Assembly (NCBI GenBank): GCA_037349315.1
Contig: JBAIAC010000059.1
Location: 4,862,001 to 4,926,000, forward strand
Reading direction: 5' to 3'
Source: Chelydra serpentina
Taxonomy: Eukaryota; Chordata; Testudines; Chelydridae
Length of the DNA: 64,000 nucleotides
Numbering within the stretch: the stretch's first letter is position 1; each line of letters opens with the position of its first letter. The position numbers were made by a program, and so were the translations under genes. The notes below the pieces were generated by a model. The model saw only the letters and a list, made by a program, of their open reading frames with translations, made no database searches and was not told where the DNA came from. This document shows, piece by piece, positions 1 to 11,350 of the stretch.

Positions 1-2090
1 CATTTTCATTGGGATGAAGTGTTCTTGAATAATTTCTCAAATAGGTTAGGCACTAATTGGGATTGCTTTCACATCAAGCCTAACAAGTGTAGTTTTTCCC
101 CTCCATTGTATTATGTAAAGGTGTTTATTATGATAAATTATAGGAAATTCTTTTCTGCTTATATTTGAATTCTCAATTTTGTTTCTTTCGTCAGGACACT
201 CATAAAGTATTAACAATTGTTCTAAATCAAATGGCTTTTTGGAGATTGTCCTTTTGTGGTATCAGAAACATAGCTACTTTTTACACCTTTACTTCTTAGT
301 TTTACAGAAAGGGATGGTTTTCCTCATCTTTGGAAACAATCCATAGCATCCTTTTTCTCCATAGCTCAAGAATATGCAGCTGTAGAGGATGTGAAGGCAG
401 AAGTAGTGCCAAGAAGCATCAGTCTATTTTTAGGTAGTTCTTACAGCAAAAGATAAAATGCCTGATCTTCAGTTACTACAGGCTGATACACAGCTTTGTT
501 AATGAAAGGGCTGTTAAGTGTGCAGTTACCTTAGGGGATCAGAAAAGGATCCACTCAAGCCTAAATCAGGCAGATACTATTAGGCAGTGTAGAAAATTTT
601 ACTCTCTCTCTGATACTAGTAAATAGACTCTCAGTAATGAAATATTGATAAATAGGACCCCCAAGGTCTGTTAGAAACAAACAACAAAAATACATTGCTG
701 AATTCTCTTAATTGGAGAGCAGAGAGATCTTTGCAGGCCTCACATGTCCTGTGTACTTCATGAGTTTGAGAAGCAACGCTGAATTGGTTTTAACCATAGC
801 ACATGCTCTTTCAGTATATTGAAAACAAATTGTCCTTTTGTGATGTTTTAGAAGTGCTGCAAAATATTATACCATCTCTACAGATAAGGAAAAGGCATAA
901 CTGAGTGACTGAAACATGCCATTAGGACTGTTTCCTTTTTTAACCAATGATATCTCTTGACATTAATAATTGCAGTCATAAAAGCAGTTTAAGCTTATCT
1001 TTTGCTTCCACTTCCATCTGCCAGCACCCTGCTGTTAAGTTTCATGTGGAAAAGCAATTTGTACTCACAGCACATCTATTGCTTCATCAGTAAGAGTACA
1101 CATTAAAGACTAGACTCCTCTCAGAGTTTAGACAATTATACCTGGTGGTGCAAATAGTACAATAAAATCGATGCATAGACTACCGGTGCTTTCCTTCATT
1201 TTGGCCTCAAGACACTAACGATGAAATCCTTCTATGAGACACTTGTGAAATGGAAGAGAACTGTGATTAATGATTGGAATGACCCTAAAACAAAACGTAT
1301 GAGAGGAAAACATATTCACATTATGTTTTAAATGGTCCATCTCTTTACCAAGTTAATTGAAGCATTTTCAAAGCTACTGCAAGGTGGAATGTGATCTCAC
1401 ACATCACAAAGGAACAAAATGAACAGCAACAAGGCTGGGAGCAAGTTGTCTGGCAGACAGGACCATTGACATTCGAGAGTATTAGTTCAATTTAATCCAT
1501 GATGACAATATCACTTTATCCCAGAATAACACAAATACATCCCCGCCCCCATATGCTGTACATTGGATAAATCTATCTAGTATTAAACTTGCATCACTAT
1601 TTCACTGTTGAGGATTAGTTTTCATTACATGATATATATTTATGGGACTACTTCATAAATATCACTGGCTACATATTTATCAGGATGTAAGCCAGAGCTA
1701 CAGTGGAAAGTTCTGATATGATGACTCAAATATGCTAGGATTGAGAACAAATTTAATTATACAAAAGATAGGGCATGCTAGAATTAAGGGAGCATATGCA
1801 ATCCTAATTCAGCCCCCTTGCATGTATGCAGTGTGACACAGTCTGTAATTACATGATTGCATACTACTTTTTTCCACAGGACCCTGGCTCATTAGTGTGC
1901 AGGATGGACCTGCTCTGAGGATGAATCAGAGTTGTGTTGCGAATGAGGCTATTGCTTGCAGGGCTGTGGATTTTCTTCACAGACCAAACAGTGTTGGCAT
2001 GCCAAGAAAAATAACTTGTAAGCTTATGTGCGGTACTGTGCAAATAGCTCATTTTGGTCTGGTGGCCAAACTAAAAAATTTGGGTAGGTG
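1..2090. other. AT-rich intergenic sequence, nothing recognised
   Basis: No coding exon, RNA gene or recognisable repeat could be identified. Open frames at 1864-2091 are short, overlap on both strands and have no family resemblance, so they are read as chance frames. The stretch lies about 30 kb upstream of the SPON1 start codon and may hold unrecognised old repeats or distal regulatory DNA. Confidence 0.5.
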
Positions 2091-2094
2091 AAGT

Positions 2095-2400
2095 TCAGGA
2101 CCCAAAATCTTTTTGTTTTTAATTTTTCAACTAAAGGAAAAAAATGTTTCAGGTTGAATAAAACTTTTCATTTGACCCAAAACAAAACATCTTGTTTAAG
2201 TTTTGTGTGTTTTACCTTCTTAAAAAATTAAAGTGAAGGAAAATTTCAAATGAAAAGTCATTTTGAATCGAAAAATCTAAATGTTTCCTTTTGAAAATGT
2301 TGAAACAAAACATTTCAGCTTCTCAGAATTTTTTTTCTTGTTTCTTTGCAAATTCACACACTGTTTTGGTGGGCCAGAACATTGTATTTTTCCTCAAAAC
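2095..2400. repeat. AT-rich palindrome-type repeat, copy 1
   Basis: Dense runs such as AACAAAACAT, TTTCAACT and GTTTCAG resemble the sequences at 6140-6520, 9980-10690 and 28465-28755. They look like members of one AT-rich non-autonomous family full of short inverted repeats. The next element, a hAT MITE, begins 40 bp further on. Class and exact ends are uncertain. Confidence 0.4.
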
Positions 2401-2441
2401 ACAGTCTTTAAAATTTCACTCATTTCACAATGTGTGGTAGT

Positions 2442-3072
2442 CAGTGGCGTAGCCAGCTTTAGAGCACAGGGGGAGCGGCGGCGCTATAAAAAGGCGCCTC
2501 CCCGCTCCCCCTGTACTCACCCGGCGGCGCTTTAAAGGGCCCAGGGCTCCAGCCGCTGCGGAGCCCCTGGGCCTTTTAAATCCCCACCCGAGCCCGGCTC
2601 CGGCAGCGGGGCTGGTGGGGGGGGGCGCTTTAAAGGGCCGGCGGCTCCCCGCAGTGGCAGGAGCCACCGGCCTTTTAAAGCACACCCCCTCCCCCCCCCA
2701 GCCCGGGTCCGGCAGCGGGGCTGGGGGTGGTGCTTTAAAGGGCCGGCAGCTCCCCGCAGTGGCAGGAGCCGCCGGCCTTTTAAAGTGCCCCCCCGCAGCC
2801 CGGGTCCGGCAGCAGGGCTGGGGGGGGCGCTTTAAAGGGCCGGCGGCTCCCTGCAGTGGCAGGAGCCGCCGGCCTTTTAAAGCGCCCCCCCCAGCCCGGG
2901 TCCGGCAGAGGGGCTGGGGGGGCGGCGCTTTAAAGCAGTGGCAGGAGCCGCAGGCGTTTTAAAGCGCCCCCGAGCCCAGCTTGCACAGCGGGGCTCGGGG
3001 GGCGCCTTAGCGCCGCTTCTTTTCACAGGGGGAGCGGCCGCTCCCCCTGCTCTCCCCCTGGCTATGCTACTG
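2442..3072. mobile_element. GC-rich hAT MITE with hairpin tandem array
   Basis: A 631-bp non-autonomous hAT element. It is flanked by a perfect 8-bp duplication GTGGTAGT (2434-2441 and 3073-3080). The ends CAGTGGCGTAGCCAG and, on the other strand, CAGTAGCATAGCCAG form the terminal inverted repeats. The interior is very GC- and CpG-rich. It holds about five tandem units of roughly 80-110 bp starting near 2591, 2700, 2798, 2893 and 2971. Each unit is itself palindromic: CTTTAAAGGGCCGGCGG faces GCCGGCCTTTTAAAG. Long open frames across it come from low-complexity sequence and are not genes. The superfamily call from duplication length and end sequence is strong; there is no transposase. Confidence 0.9.
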
Positions 3073-3080
3073 GTGGTAGT

Positions 3081-4273
3081 GCCATGTGGTGATTCCAGAC
3101 ATAACAGTATCTGCACAGATCCTCATCTCATGTAAATGGGCATAGAGCCATCGATTTAAATACAACATTGATTTAAATACCATCTGAGGGTATATGGCCT
3201 TTGTAACTTTGTTTAATAAAATAAAATAAGTTAGCTGTAGATGGCCAAGTATGTCTGCTTTGTTGAATGTTCTAGAAAATGCAGAACATTTGTCCATTCC
3301 TTTAAGTGATCGCTGCCATTGCTCCTTTCACATCCTTTCCCGCTGCATACAGTGGGCACTTTGAAAAATATCAGCATTAATTGTATTGTAGAATATGGAC
3401 CTGATTCTTCGCTCACTTATGTCAGTAAAAATCAGGAGTAACTCAGATGAAGTCAGTAGAGTTAGAGCAGTGTGTAAAATTGGTATAAATTAGAGGAGAA
3501 TGACCGTAGCACTATATTTTTTACACTCAGAAAAGGAAATACTGCAAGTTCTATTGTTAGTGTGGGAAGTAAATGTTAATTTACTTGGTTTTAGTGATAG
3601 CCATTATACTTTGCCTTACAAGTTCATATGGGGTCAAATCCAGAGGTCCTTATTCAATTTTACTTTAGCCAATTCCTGTTGCAATCAGCTGGACGGCAGG
3701 ATTTGGCCCATAGCTAGGTTCCTTCAAGGTATAACTGTTTCCCTCAGATATATTGCATAATTATTTTGAGACTGTAAATAGAAGGCCAATGTTCATGTAT
3801 TTGGTGGTGCCTACAAATATTGCCCCCCTCTCCTCTTTCCAAAAAATGTAAATGGTTTTTCAGCCAAAAGTTTACAACTACTACTCTTTGAATGTTTGGT
3901 ATAATATTTAGCTGTAATTTCACTGTTACAATATCCTTGCATTTCTCTAAAGTAATCATGAAATATAAAGACTCTACTTTAAGTACCTGAATATCTAGTT
4001 GTCTGCCAGCTTCAGAATTTGTCTGTAGGCTTTGACAATGTTCAGCAGAGTCTCTCTCCCATATTGGTTAATACCTATCTGGTCCATTGCCACTGTCTGC
4101 CTTCCCCTTTTCTGTACTCCCCACCCCCAGTGTTCTTTGACATCTGCGGTGAGGAAAATTACCTTGGCAGTCAGCTAGATGGTGAACTGAGTTCAGCATC
4201 ATCTATGTAAGTAAATACTTCATGTACTTATAGTGACTTGCTGCAGGCGTCCCAAATTACTTAAATGATCTTA
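3081..4273. other. Intergenic, mostly unrecognised
   Basis: No gene. Sequence near 3403-3500 (drug-like motif CAGGAGTAACTCAGATGAAGTCAG) resembles half of a small palindromic MITE common in turtles, with relatives at 12457, 14195 and 40728. The rest is AT-rich and unassigned. Confidence 0.4.
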
Positions 4274-4281
4274 GCCTAAAC

Positions 4282-4412
4282 CAGTGGTTTTCAACCTGTG
4301 GTGCACAGGGCCCCAGGGGTGCGCAGAGTGTGGCTAAGATTTCCAAAGCAGTCCGCACCTCCATTTTAAAATGTTTAGGGGTCTGCAAATGAAAAAAGGT
4401 GGAAAGCCACTG
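4282..4412. mobile_element. Short hAT MITE (CAGTGGTTTTCAA type)
   Basis: 131 bp bounded by a perfect 8-bp duplication GCCTAAAC (4274-4281 and 4413-4420). The left end is CAGTGGTTTTCAACC; the right end read on the other strand is CAGTGGCTTTCCACC. No coding sequence, so it is a short internally deleted hAT derivative. Its duplication has TA at the centre, like several others in the window. Confidence 0.92.
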
Positions 4413-5041
4413 GCCTAAACATTCACTCATTTCAAAAGCCCCGATTCAAAGACCCAAATACATATTTCTGTCTGCATGCTTTGTGGGTTGTTTTTAAGCT
4501 CATGTTTTTGTGGTGCCAAGTTCAGTATTGCTTTGTTTGGTTGTTTTTTTAACTCTTTGGCCAGATTCTCTCAGAGGCTGTAAATTAGTCATTTTGCTCT
4601 AGTTGAGAGTTTTTGGCAATGTATGTTTTGAAGAAAGAATAATGGGTAAGTGTGGAAGTGAGTATGTAGATGTTTGGTACAGATCATATAGAGATATAGA
4701 GATATAGATATATTATTAACAGGTATAATTTTGCATACTGGTAAGTGCAATTGTTGATACTCTACTAAACAGGGCAGTCTTACACATGATTAAATGACTG
4801 GTGTTGTAATGATCAATGAATGCAATGTTCATTACTTGTGGACAGGTCAATTATTTCTTCGTTGCATTGCTAAATTCATGGACAGCTTGGCATTTCTTTT
4901 CTGGCTCCGAGAGCATCTTGAAAGTAATAGTGGGAGCAGATACAGGCTCTCAAGAACTTTTAACCATTTTGCCAGTTCTCTGAAGGGTGAATTAAAGTTA
5001 TTGATTTATTGAAATTAGGTGAACCCCTTTTATACTGGGGA

Positions 5042-5178
5042 CCTGATTCTCCACAGCCTTGCACTTTGTGCAGTTATTTATCCCTCTGCAAAGTGAGTAT
5101 AAAATACTGTACTACCATACTCCCACATGGTACAGATGTAAATAACTACACAGGTGCAAAGCAGTGAAGAATTAAGAC
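5042..5178. repeat. Small palindromic MITE
   Basis: The ends form an imperfect inverted repeat: CCTGATTCTCCACAGCCTTGCAC at the left pairs with GTGCAAAGCAGTGAAGAATTAAG at the right. The middle contains paired GTTATTTA/TAAATAAC motifs. This is the fold-back structure of a non-autonomous DNA element, but I see no clear target duplication. Confidence 0.6.
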
Positions 5179-5183
5179 CTATG

Positions 5184-5331
5184 GGCCAGATTTGTAAATG
5201 TATTTAGGCACCTAAGGAGGCAGATGGGCATTTAGAGGGATTTACAAAAGGTGACTTACTCCCATTTAGCTGCCTTACTCCCATGGGAGATCCCACTAGA
5301 TGCATGACTGCACCTTTAACAATCTGGCTCT
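5184..5331. repeat. Small palindromic MITE (TTAGGCACCTAA type)
   Basis: The left end GGCCAGATTTGTAAA and the right end read on the other strand, AGCCAGATTGTTAAAGG, are inverted repeats. The interior holds TTTAGGCACCTAAG and a CTCCCAT/ATGGGAG pair. A fragment of a similar sequence (GCCCAAATTTAGGCAC) occurs at about 14001. Confidence 0.6.
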
Positions 5332-6139
5332 ACATGCTTAGCATAATCCTGCTATCCAGGATAATTTGCATAAGGCTTGCATCTCTTTGGCTTCCTTGGC
5401 TTATCCTTCTTACTCAGTAACATTTGTGGTAAATTTTGAATGGGTTTAACCTTTTAAAATGGGAATTTCTAACACATTTTTTCTCATTCTAATTCCCCAA
5501 GGGTTATGAACCTAGGGTACATAGATATTAGCACTTGACACATTTTTCATGAGTTATTCCTCTAGAAACTTTCTGAGCTAATTTCTGATTCTTGTGTTGG
5601 AAAAGTCTTATTTGTATTTCTGCTTTCCTCAGCATATTTGAGTAATTCTTATTCAGTGGCCTATTTTCTAATGGTTTCCTATGGACACTGATACCTTGCA
5701 TAAAAATTAGCTAAATTGCAAGGAGATTCTATGTCGGATCATAAATTCTTGCAGTCATTTCAGCAAAAGAATATGTTAAGGAGTTTGCACTCTAGGCTGC
5801 AATTTCAAGACTAATTTTTGTACAGAGCAGTGTACACTAAGTAACCCCTTCTGAGTACCCTGTAATGCAAGATATATAGCTTTGTAAACTGCATCGTGTC
5901 ATATATTTGCAAGAAGATTTTTAAGTAATTCACAATCACCATCCTAAAGCTATTGTGGCATTCCATATTCTGCAACCTGATGCAGTGCACAACAGATTTC
6001 CATGTTTAAATAAGGATTTTTTTTAAGAGTCTTGGTTCTATCTATCTTCCCAAAATTTACAACATTCCTCCGCTCTTCAAAGGAAGCACAAGTGTAATTA
6101 CATTCTTAGTAGAGGGGAAATAGAAGACTTGCAATAGGG

Positions 6140-6520
6140 TTGCAGGTAGTGACGTGAAAATATCTGATTTTTTGGTTTGCTGGCTGTACTAAAAAATTGA
6201 AAATAATAATAATAATTTGGGTTGACCCAGAATAAATTTTTAAAGAGTTTTCATTGAACCAGGAAGTAAAAAACAAACAAAAATCATTTGGATTGTTTCC
6301 GTTTTAAGGGTTTTTCAAAATTTACTTCACTTTTATTTTTTTTAAAACAAAACATCCATGTGCTTTGTTTAAAAAACGCTTAACTGAAATATTTGATTTC
6401 AGATTTTAAAAAAAAATTCAGCCAAAATAATTTGATAGATTTGACATGAATTTGCAAAATATTCAGTCAACCTTTTTAATCAAAAAAAAGTTTCAGCCAG
6501 TAAATGTTGCCCCGCTCTAA
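6140..6520. repeat. AT-rich palindrome-type repeat, copy 2
   Basis: Shares motifs with the 2095 and 9980 regions: GACCCAGAATAAATTTT, AAAACAAAACATC, GTTTCAGCCAGTAAATGTTG. Low-complexity A and T runs make exact ends unclear. Read as a non-autonomous DNA element family, class unknown. Confidence 0.45.
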
Positions 6521-8999
6521 TTGCAGAATTCTTCTGTCAAGATGTCAGAAACTTGCATAAAGCTGTTGAACCCTTGCAGAGGAAGATGTAGTTAATTATC
6601 TTCACCTGAGATTTATGGAAACTAGGAGTGACTCCCTAAAGAGTAGGAACAAAAGAGTTAAGTCAGTGGTATTGAAGGGAAATGCAGAAGGGAAGTGAAG
6701 TTCAGGGAGGAAGCATAGTCTGAAGTTAATTTTGTGTTTATTGAGTTTCTTACAAAGCCAAACCCTGGGAAGAGGCTGGGTTTGGACATTAACTCTGGGT
6801 CTCTGTGCTCTGTTGAGGATGGGCTAGGGACACAACCATATCACAGTGACTCTTGTCCCTTTGATGAACTACTCCAGTGTTGAGGAATTCTAAAAGAAAA
6901 AAGAAGACACACAATTTAGCACAGCGTAGAGTGGATATTTTGCTGTTGACTTCAGTGGGATCAGAATCTGGCCAAAAATGGTTTTAAATGTGCTACAGTA
7001 AACCCCCTATTTAATTAACTGACTGCGGAGTTTCTAAAATGGCAGGTTCATAAAACTGTGAACATCTCCAAAATTACAGGAGATAGGGTGAATATGTTGC
7101 AATATGGTGCACTGGATCGCTGTCTTCTTGTCCTGCAGCTTAGTGCAAAGCGATTTCAAATGCACCGAAGGCATAAAATCATGAAAGGATGTTGACTTGT
7201 TCATCATCAAAATCAGTTTTATTATATGAATTGTTTTTCCCATCAGAAAAAAATGACATAACTGTCCGTTTGTAAGACTGGTGTTCATACAATCAAACTT
7301 CTGCTGTAACTGGGGGTTTAAAAAGCACTTGATGCTATTACCCACATGTAGTAAGAAGAAAATCTAATCCTGGGTGGGGGGTTTTGTTTGTTTGTTCCCT
7401 TTAAGTTTCAAATTATCTGTGGTCAAACTGAAAAAGGTTGTTCTTTTAAAATATTGAGCGTGGTTTTCAAAACCCCTCATCTGGCTGGAACATGTATTGT
7501 GAAAATCTGACTGAAGATATTTTCCCTTTAAAAAGTAACGGAAAGCAATAAAATAGCATTGAGATGACCCAAATTTACCAGTACAGAGTTAGCTGCAAAC
7601 CATTAGATGTAATTCTGTATACGCCATCATGTAGAGTAAGATTAAAGCCCCGGGACCTATATATGCACTCTTTGTTACAGAGTTTTATAAGATTGTTTCA
7701 GTGATGCAATAGATATAAAGAAGGACGAGTTTTTCTGTATCTGAATTGAGACACACATCTCATAAAAGGGATCCTAAATGGAATTAAGGGAGTAGTAATA
7801 TGGTGAATTTGAATAAACCTAAGAATGTAAAGAATTCCTTGTTACAAAATAATACAACTTTCAGTGTACAGCTTGTAGATTAAAGTCTCTAGTCATTTAT
7901 GGTGAATGTAAGAAGTAGATGATAACAATGATTTTCTGTGCCAGATTGGACAAATCTCAGTGGAAATGGAAATATGAACAGAAATGTATTTAAATTCTTA
8001 CTGAAAGGTATAGAATCAAGCACTCTCTCCAGCACAGTGTGAAAACCAGATAATCCCCCATATCCACATTTAGTGGTGTTTTACTACAGACAGTTGTTTG
8101 TCCATATATGACCATGCTCTCTCTTTCAGTTATAGTGCAATGAAAATTGGCCCACGTTATAAAAGTCTGATCAGGATTTCAAGCCATACTCTTGTGTAAT
8201 TTGGCAGTGTTCTCTTCAAAAAGTCTAGTTTAGGACAGAGACTTGACTTGTGAAGTTCAGATCCAGACAACTCTGGAGTTTTATCAGAAGTTCATCTTGC
8301 ATGAACCATTTCAGGCCCATATCCATTAAGTCTGACTGCACCACAGCTTTTGGGGCATTGTCTGGCTTTGCAGGGGGAGGGCGGGGGCACAGATGCTGCT
8401 GTAAATGCAGAGTGGGTCAGCATGGTAATGCTGATTCACTCCCTAGAGACTGGAAGGGCAGAGACTTGATAAAGCCCGGTGGGAGAAGATCCTTTTCCCC
8501 AGACTAGGCAGAGCAGCACAAACCCCTCCCAACCCTTGGAAGTGCCAAAATACCAGATTTGCTCAGGACCCGCTGTAGGGGTCATGCTAGCTGCTCCTTT
8601 CTAGGGGTGCTGGAAAGGAATTTTTCCCTCATCAGCAGATTGATCAAGATGGAAAGGGTATTTTTCGCCTTCCCCAAAGTGGGTTCAGGGGGGGCTTTGT
8701 TATGGTGAGTAGGGAAGGGTGTTAGGCTATGATGTCACAACCCATTATGTAAGTATGGGGCATATGCCCAGGGCACGTACTCCATAGGGAAGGGATACAA
8801 TGACTGGAAAATGGCTTGGTAAAGGACTTAAAAAGAAGGTGTTGGTTAAAGGAATGGAATGGTGGCTGGGGGAGGGGGGCGTTCGGGGCAGGGAGCCAAC
8901 CCCCCTTCTTTTTTAACCCCCCTCTTAACCCTCATTTGAGGGGGTGAGGATGGTAAGGTCCCAGCAATTTGTTGGCTGGGGGACCAGGATGGAAAAAGG
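6521..8999. other. Intergenic; possible Tigger-like end near 6995
   Basis: No gene. CAGTAAACCCCCTATTTAA at about 6996 resembles the end of a pogo/Tigger element, but no matching right end was found. The 103-codon minus frame at 7034-7345 has no recognisable domain. The part from 8340 to 8990 is GC-richer (G and C runs) and unassigned. Confidence 0.35.
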
Positions 9000-9025
9000 T
9001 GGGTCTGGCAGAGGCTCCCAGGTTA

Positions 9026-9148
9026 GGGTGACAAGATGTCCCCATTTTATAGCGACAGTCCTGATATTCGGGGCTTTGTCTTATATGGGCACCTATTACC
9101 CCCACCCCCATCCTGTCCTGATTTTTCACGCTTACTATCTGGTCACCC
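9026..9148. mobile_element. TA-flanked MITE (GGGTGACAAGATG)
   Basis: A 123-bp element with TA on both sides (9024-9025 and 9149-9150). The ends GGGTGACAAGATGTCCC and, on the other strand, GGGTGACCAGATAGTAAGC are inverted repeats. The TA duplication suggests the Tc1/mariner superfamily. The open frame 8944-9330 runs through it and is not a gene. Confidence 0.75.
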
Positions 9149-9981
9149 TACCCAAGGTAGACATTGAAATGATCATGGAGTTACTTGCACTGTCAACTTT
9201 TTATCTGCCAGATAGTCCCAGGCATAATAATAAAGTTGTAGCCCGATTAAACCATATCCAGTGTTTCCTGTCCTCCTTCCGGTATAGACAGATAATGAAT
9301 TCTGAAGAGAATCCAAAAATTATATTATAGGCTAAAGTTTCTGCCAGTAGTGCAGTTATGTTGAAGACAATGGAGCTATGCTGATGTACACCAGCAGAAG
9401 ATCTGATCCATTATATTTTTAAAGCATTACTATGCTCTATAGTGAAATGTTTTCTCTTTGAAATGAGAATATTACAATGGATTAATAATTTCATGTCATT
9501 TTTGTTGAAGTAATAGTTTACAGATATGTAAATTACTATTTATCTAAATTATAGAATTAATAAACTATAAACTCTGACAGAGATAGTAAACATTCTTCAG
9601 TGAACACATTATTCAGTGAATCGTGTTACTATTTGTCAACTGAATTCATAAAGACTAATTTTGTGACGTCTTTGACTAGCTCTCTTCAAAGAATAATTTA
9701 TTCAATGAATAATTTCCTCCAGTATTCAAACTGATGTACTTGCTGTCTTGAGAAAAATAACGGTGTTAACGCTGAATGGGAAGAGAAATGGAAAATGAGG
9801 TTCTGAAGACTCTAATGAAGGAAATATTTTTGAGACTCAGATGTATGTAGTCACTGTATTTTCAAGACTAGTTTGCAGGAACGATATATGCATAAGAGAA
9901 TTAGGTAAATTATATATACATGTATACTCTGCCACCTTGTATTGTAACAGTGAGAGCAACAGTGAGTGATGCAAACCACTA

Positions 9982-10118
9982 TTTTGCATCAACATTTTTA
10001 ACAGAAAACACTATTTCCACAAAATAGACATTTTCCATGGAGAAATTTAAATGTTGCCAAAAAATTTCAATTTTTCATTTGAAAAATAGTGTTTTCTGTT
10101 CAAAATGTTGATGCAAAA
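9982..10118. repeat. Near-perfect 35-bp inverted repeat hairpin
   Basis: Left arm 9982-10016 and right arm 10084-10118 are reverse complements at 34 of 35 positions, separated by 67 bp of AT-rich sequence. It belongs to an AT-rich family also seen at 2095, 6140 and 28465. The arms are much better matched than neighbouring old repeats, so it is either young or maintained by arm-to-arm repair. Confidence 0.8.
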
Positions 10119-10145
10119 AAAGGAAATATTTCATTTTGGATAAGG

Positions 10146-10526
10146 TCAACCAGAATCAAAACATTTCAGTTTAGTTGAATTGAAATGTTTTGTTTCTGGT
10201 CAGCTCACTGCCAGACCACCTCATGGAAGTCGTAGTTTGAGTACCTCATGTCCCCATCTTCTTCTATAGGATGTGCTCTTTGACTTGACTACATCTCCTA
10301 TGCTGCTCTGTGGTTAAATTAAATCTATTTTAAATTTCTGTGGGCATCATGGCCACAATGTATCATAGGAGATGTAGTCCAGCCAAGGAGCCTGGCCCAT
10401 AGAGGAGAATAGGGTATGAAACACCCAAACTACAACTCCCATGAGACACCATGGCAATTTGAGGGGTGGCATAATGAATTAATGTTGAACCAAGCTGAAA
10501 CAAAAATTTTGATTCTGTTCAACAAT
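10146..10526. mobile_element. Multi-palindrome non-autonomous element
   Basis: Several nested inverted repeats. A 21-bp hairpin arm pair lies at 10149-10169 and 10180-10200. The outer left sequence ACCAGAATCAAAACATTTCAG is also matched by sequence at about 10485-10522 in reverse. Inside, 10222-10302 and 10361-10451 are inverted copies sharing GACTACATCTCCTATG and a TAGTTTG motif. Looks like a DNA-transposon MITE or several nested ones; no target duplication was resolved. Confidence 0.55.
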
Positions 10527-11221
10527 CCAAAATTAAATATTTTGACATTTCTTAATAGAAAATGTTCTGAACTTTACATTTCATGAAAAGTTCGGATATT
10601 TCAAGTTTTTGTCCCAATTTGGGACTAAAGCATATTTCAAATTATTAGAATTTCCTACCAGATGGAAATTCAAACTTTCAACCAGTTCCTGTAAGAATGG
10701 TCCCTGAAGGCCTGTACCCTATGCCTGTTGTTTCAGAGAAAGGTGAACAGAAAGTCCCATAATCCACATATAGTTGAGAAATGCCATATGTTTTTGATAG
10801 GAAAATCCCCTTGCCCCTGCACAGATTAGCTGATTTCCTGATGCATTAGTCTTGATTACCTCATCTTAATGTGTACAAAGGCAAATGTTTATTGGTCATA
10901 AAATTATCCATCCTTTAAAAAAGACTAGCCATAGTATAAACATGTTGTGAATATGCCTGTATACTGTGTTTACTATGATTACAAGGAAATTACAGGCTTT
11001 TTTGTATTAAAGCTGGTGTTTGATAGTCAAACAAAAATAAGACATTAAAAAAGTAGAGAGCATAATCAACTCTTAAATTTAACTTGTAGAGCAACACCAT
11101 AATATTTATATAATCAGTATTCCCAAAATATGATGTAACCCAAGTATTTACATAGGGTTGAACTGGACAGAAATAACCAGAAGGGCATGATGGATTTTTT
11201 TTAAGGTTCTTTTTGATTCAC

Positions 11222-11350
11222 TGACACTGCCCATATTCTAAAATGCCTCTACCACAAATTACTCATTACATGGCTATCGGCAATGCAAGTTAATTTATCA
11301 GTATCCATTGCTAAGGTAAAGCATGCACTTCTAACAAGACATTCTGTACA
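11222..11350. repeat. 129-bp two-copy repeat, copy A
   Basis: The same 129 bp, without gaps and with about 10 mismatches (roughly 92% identity), recurs at 26683-26811 in the same orientation. Homology stops sharply at both ends. I see no inverted ends, tRNA-like boxes or poly(A), so the class is unknown. It is not a family I recognise. Confidence 0.75.

Noticed and set aside
2425..3135. Overlapping frames of 60-115 codons, rich in Gly, Ala and Pro, on both strands
   Set aside because: They lie in the GC-rich tandem array of a hAT MITE with clean target duplications; coding potential on both strands at once is due to composition.
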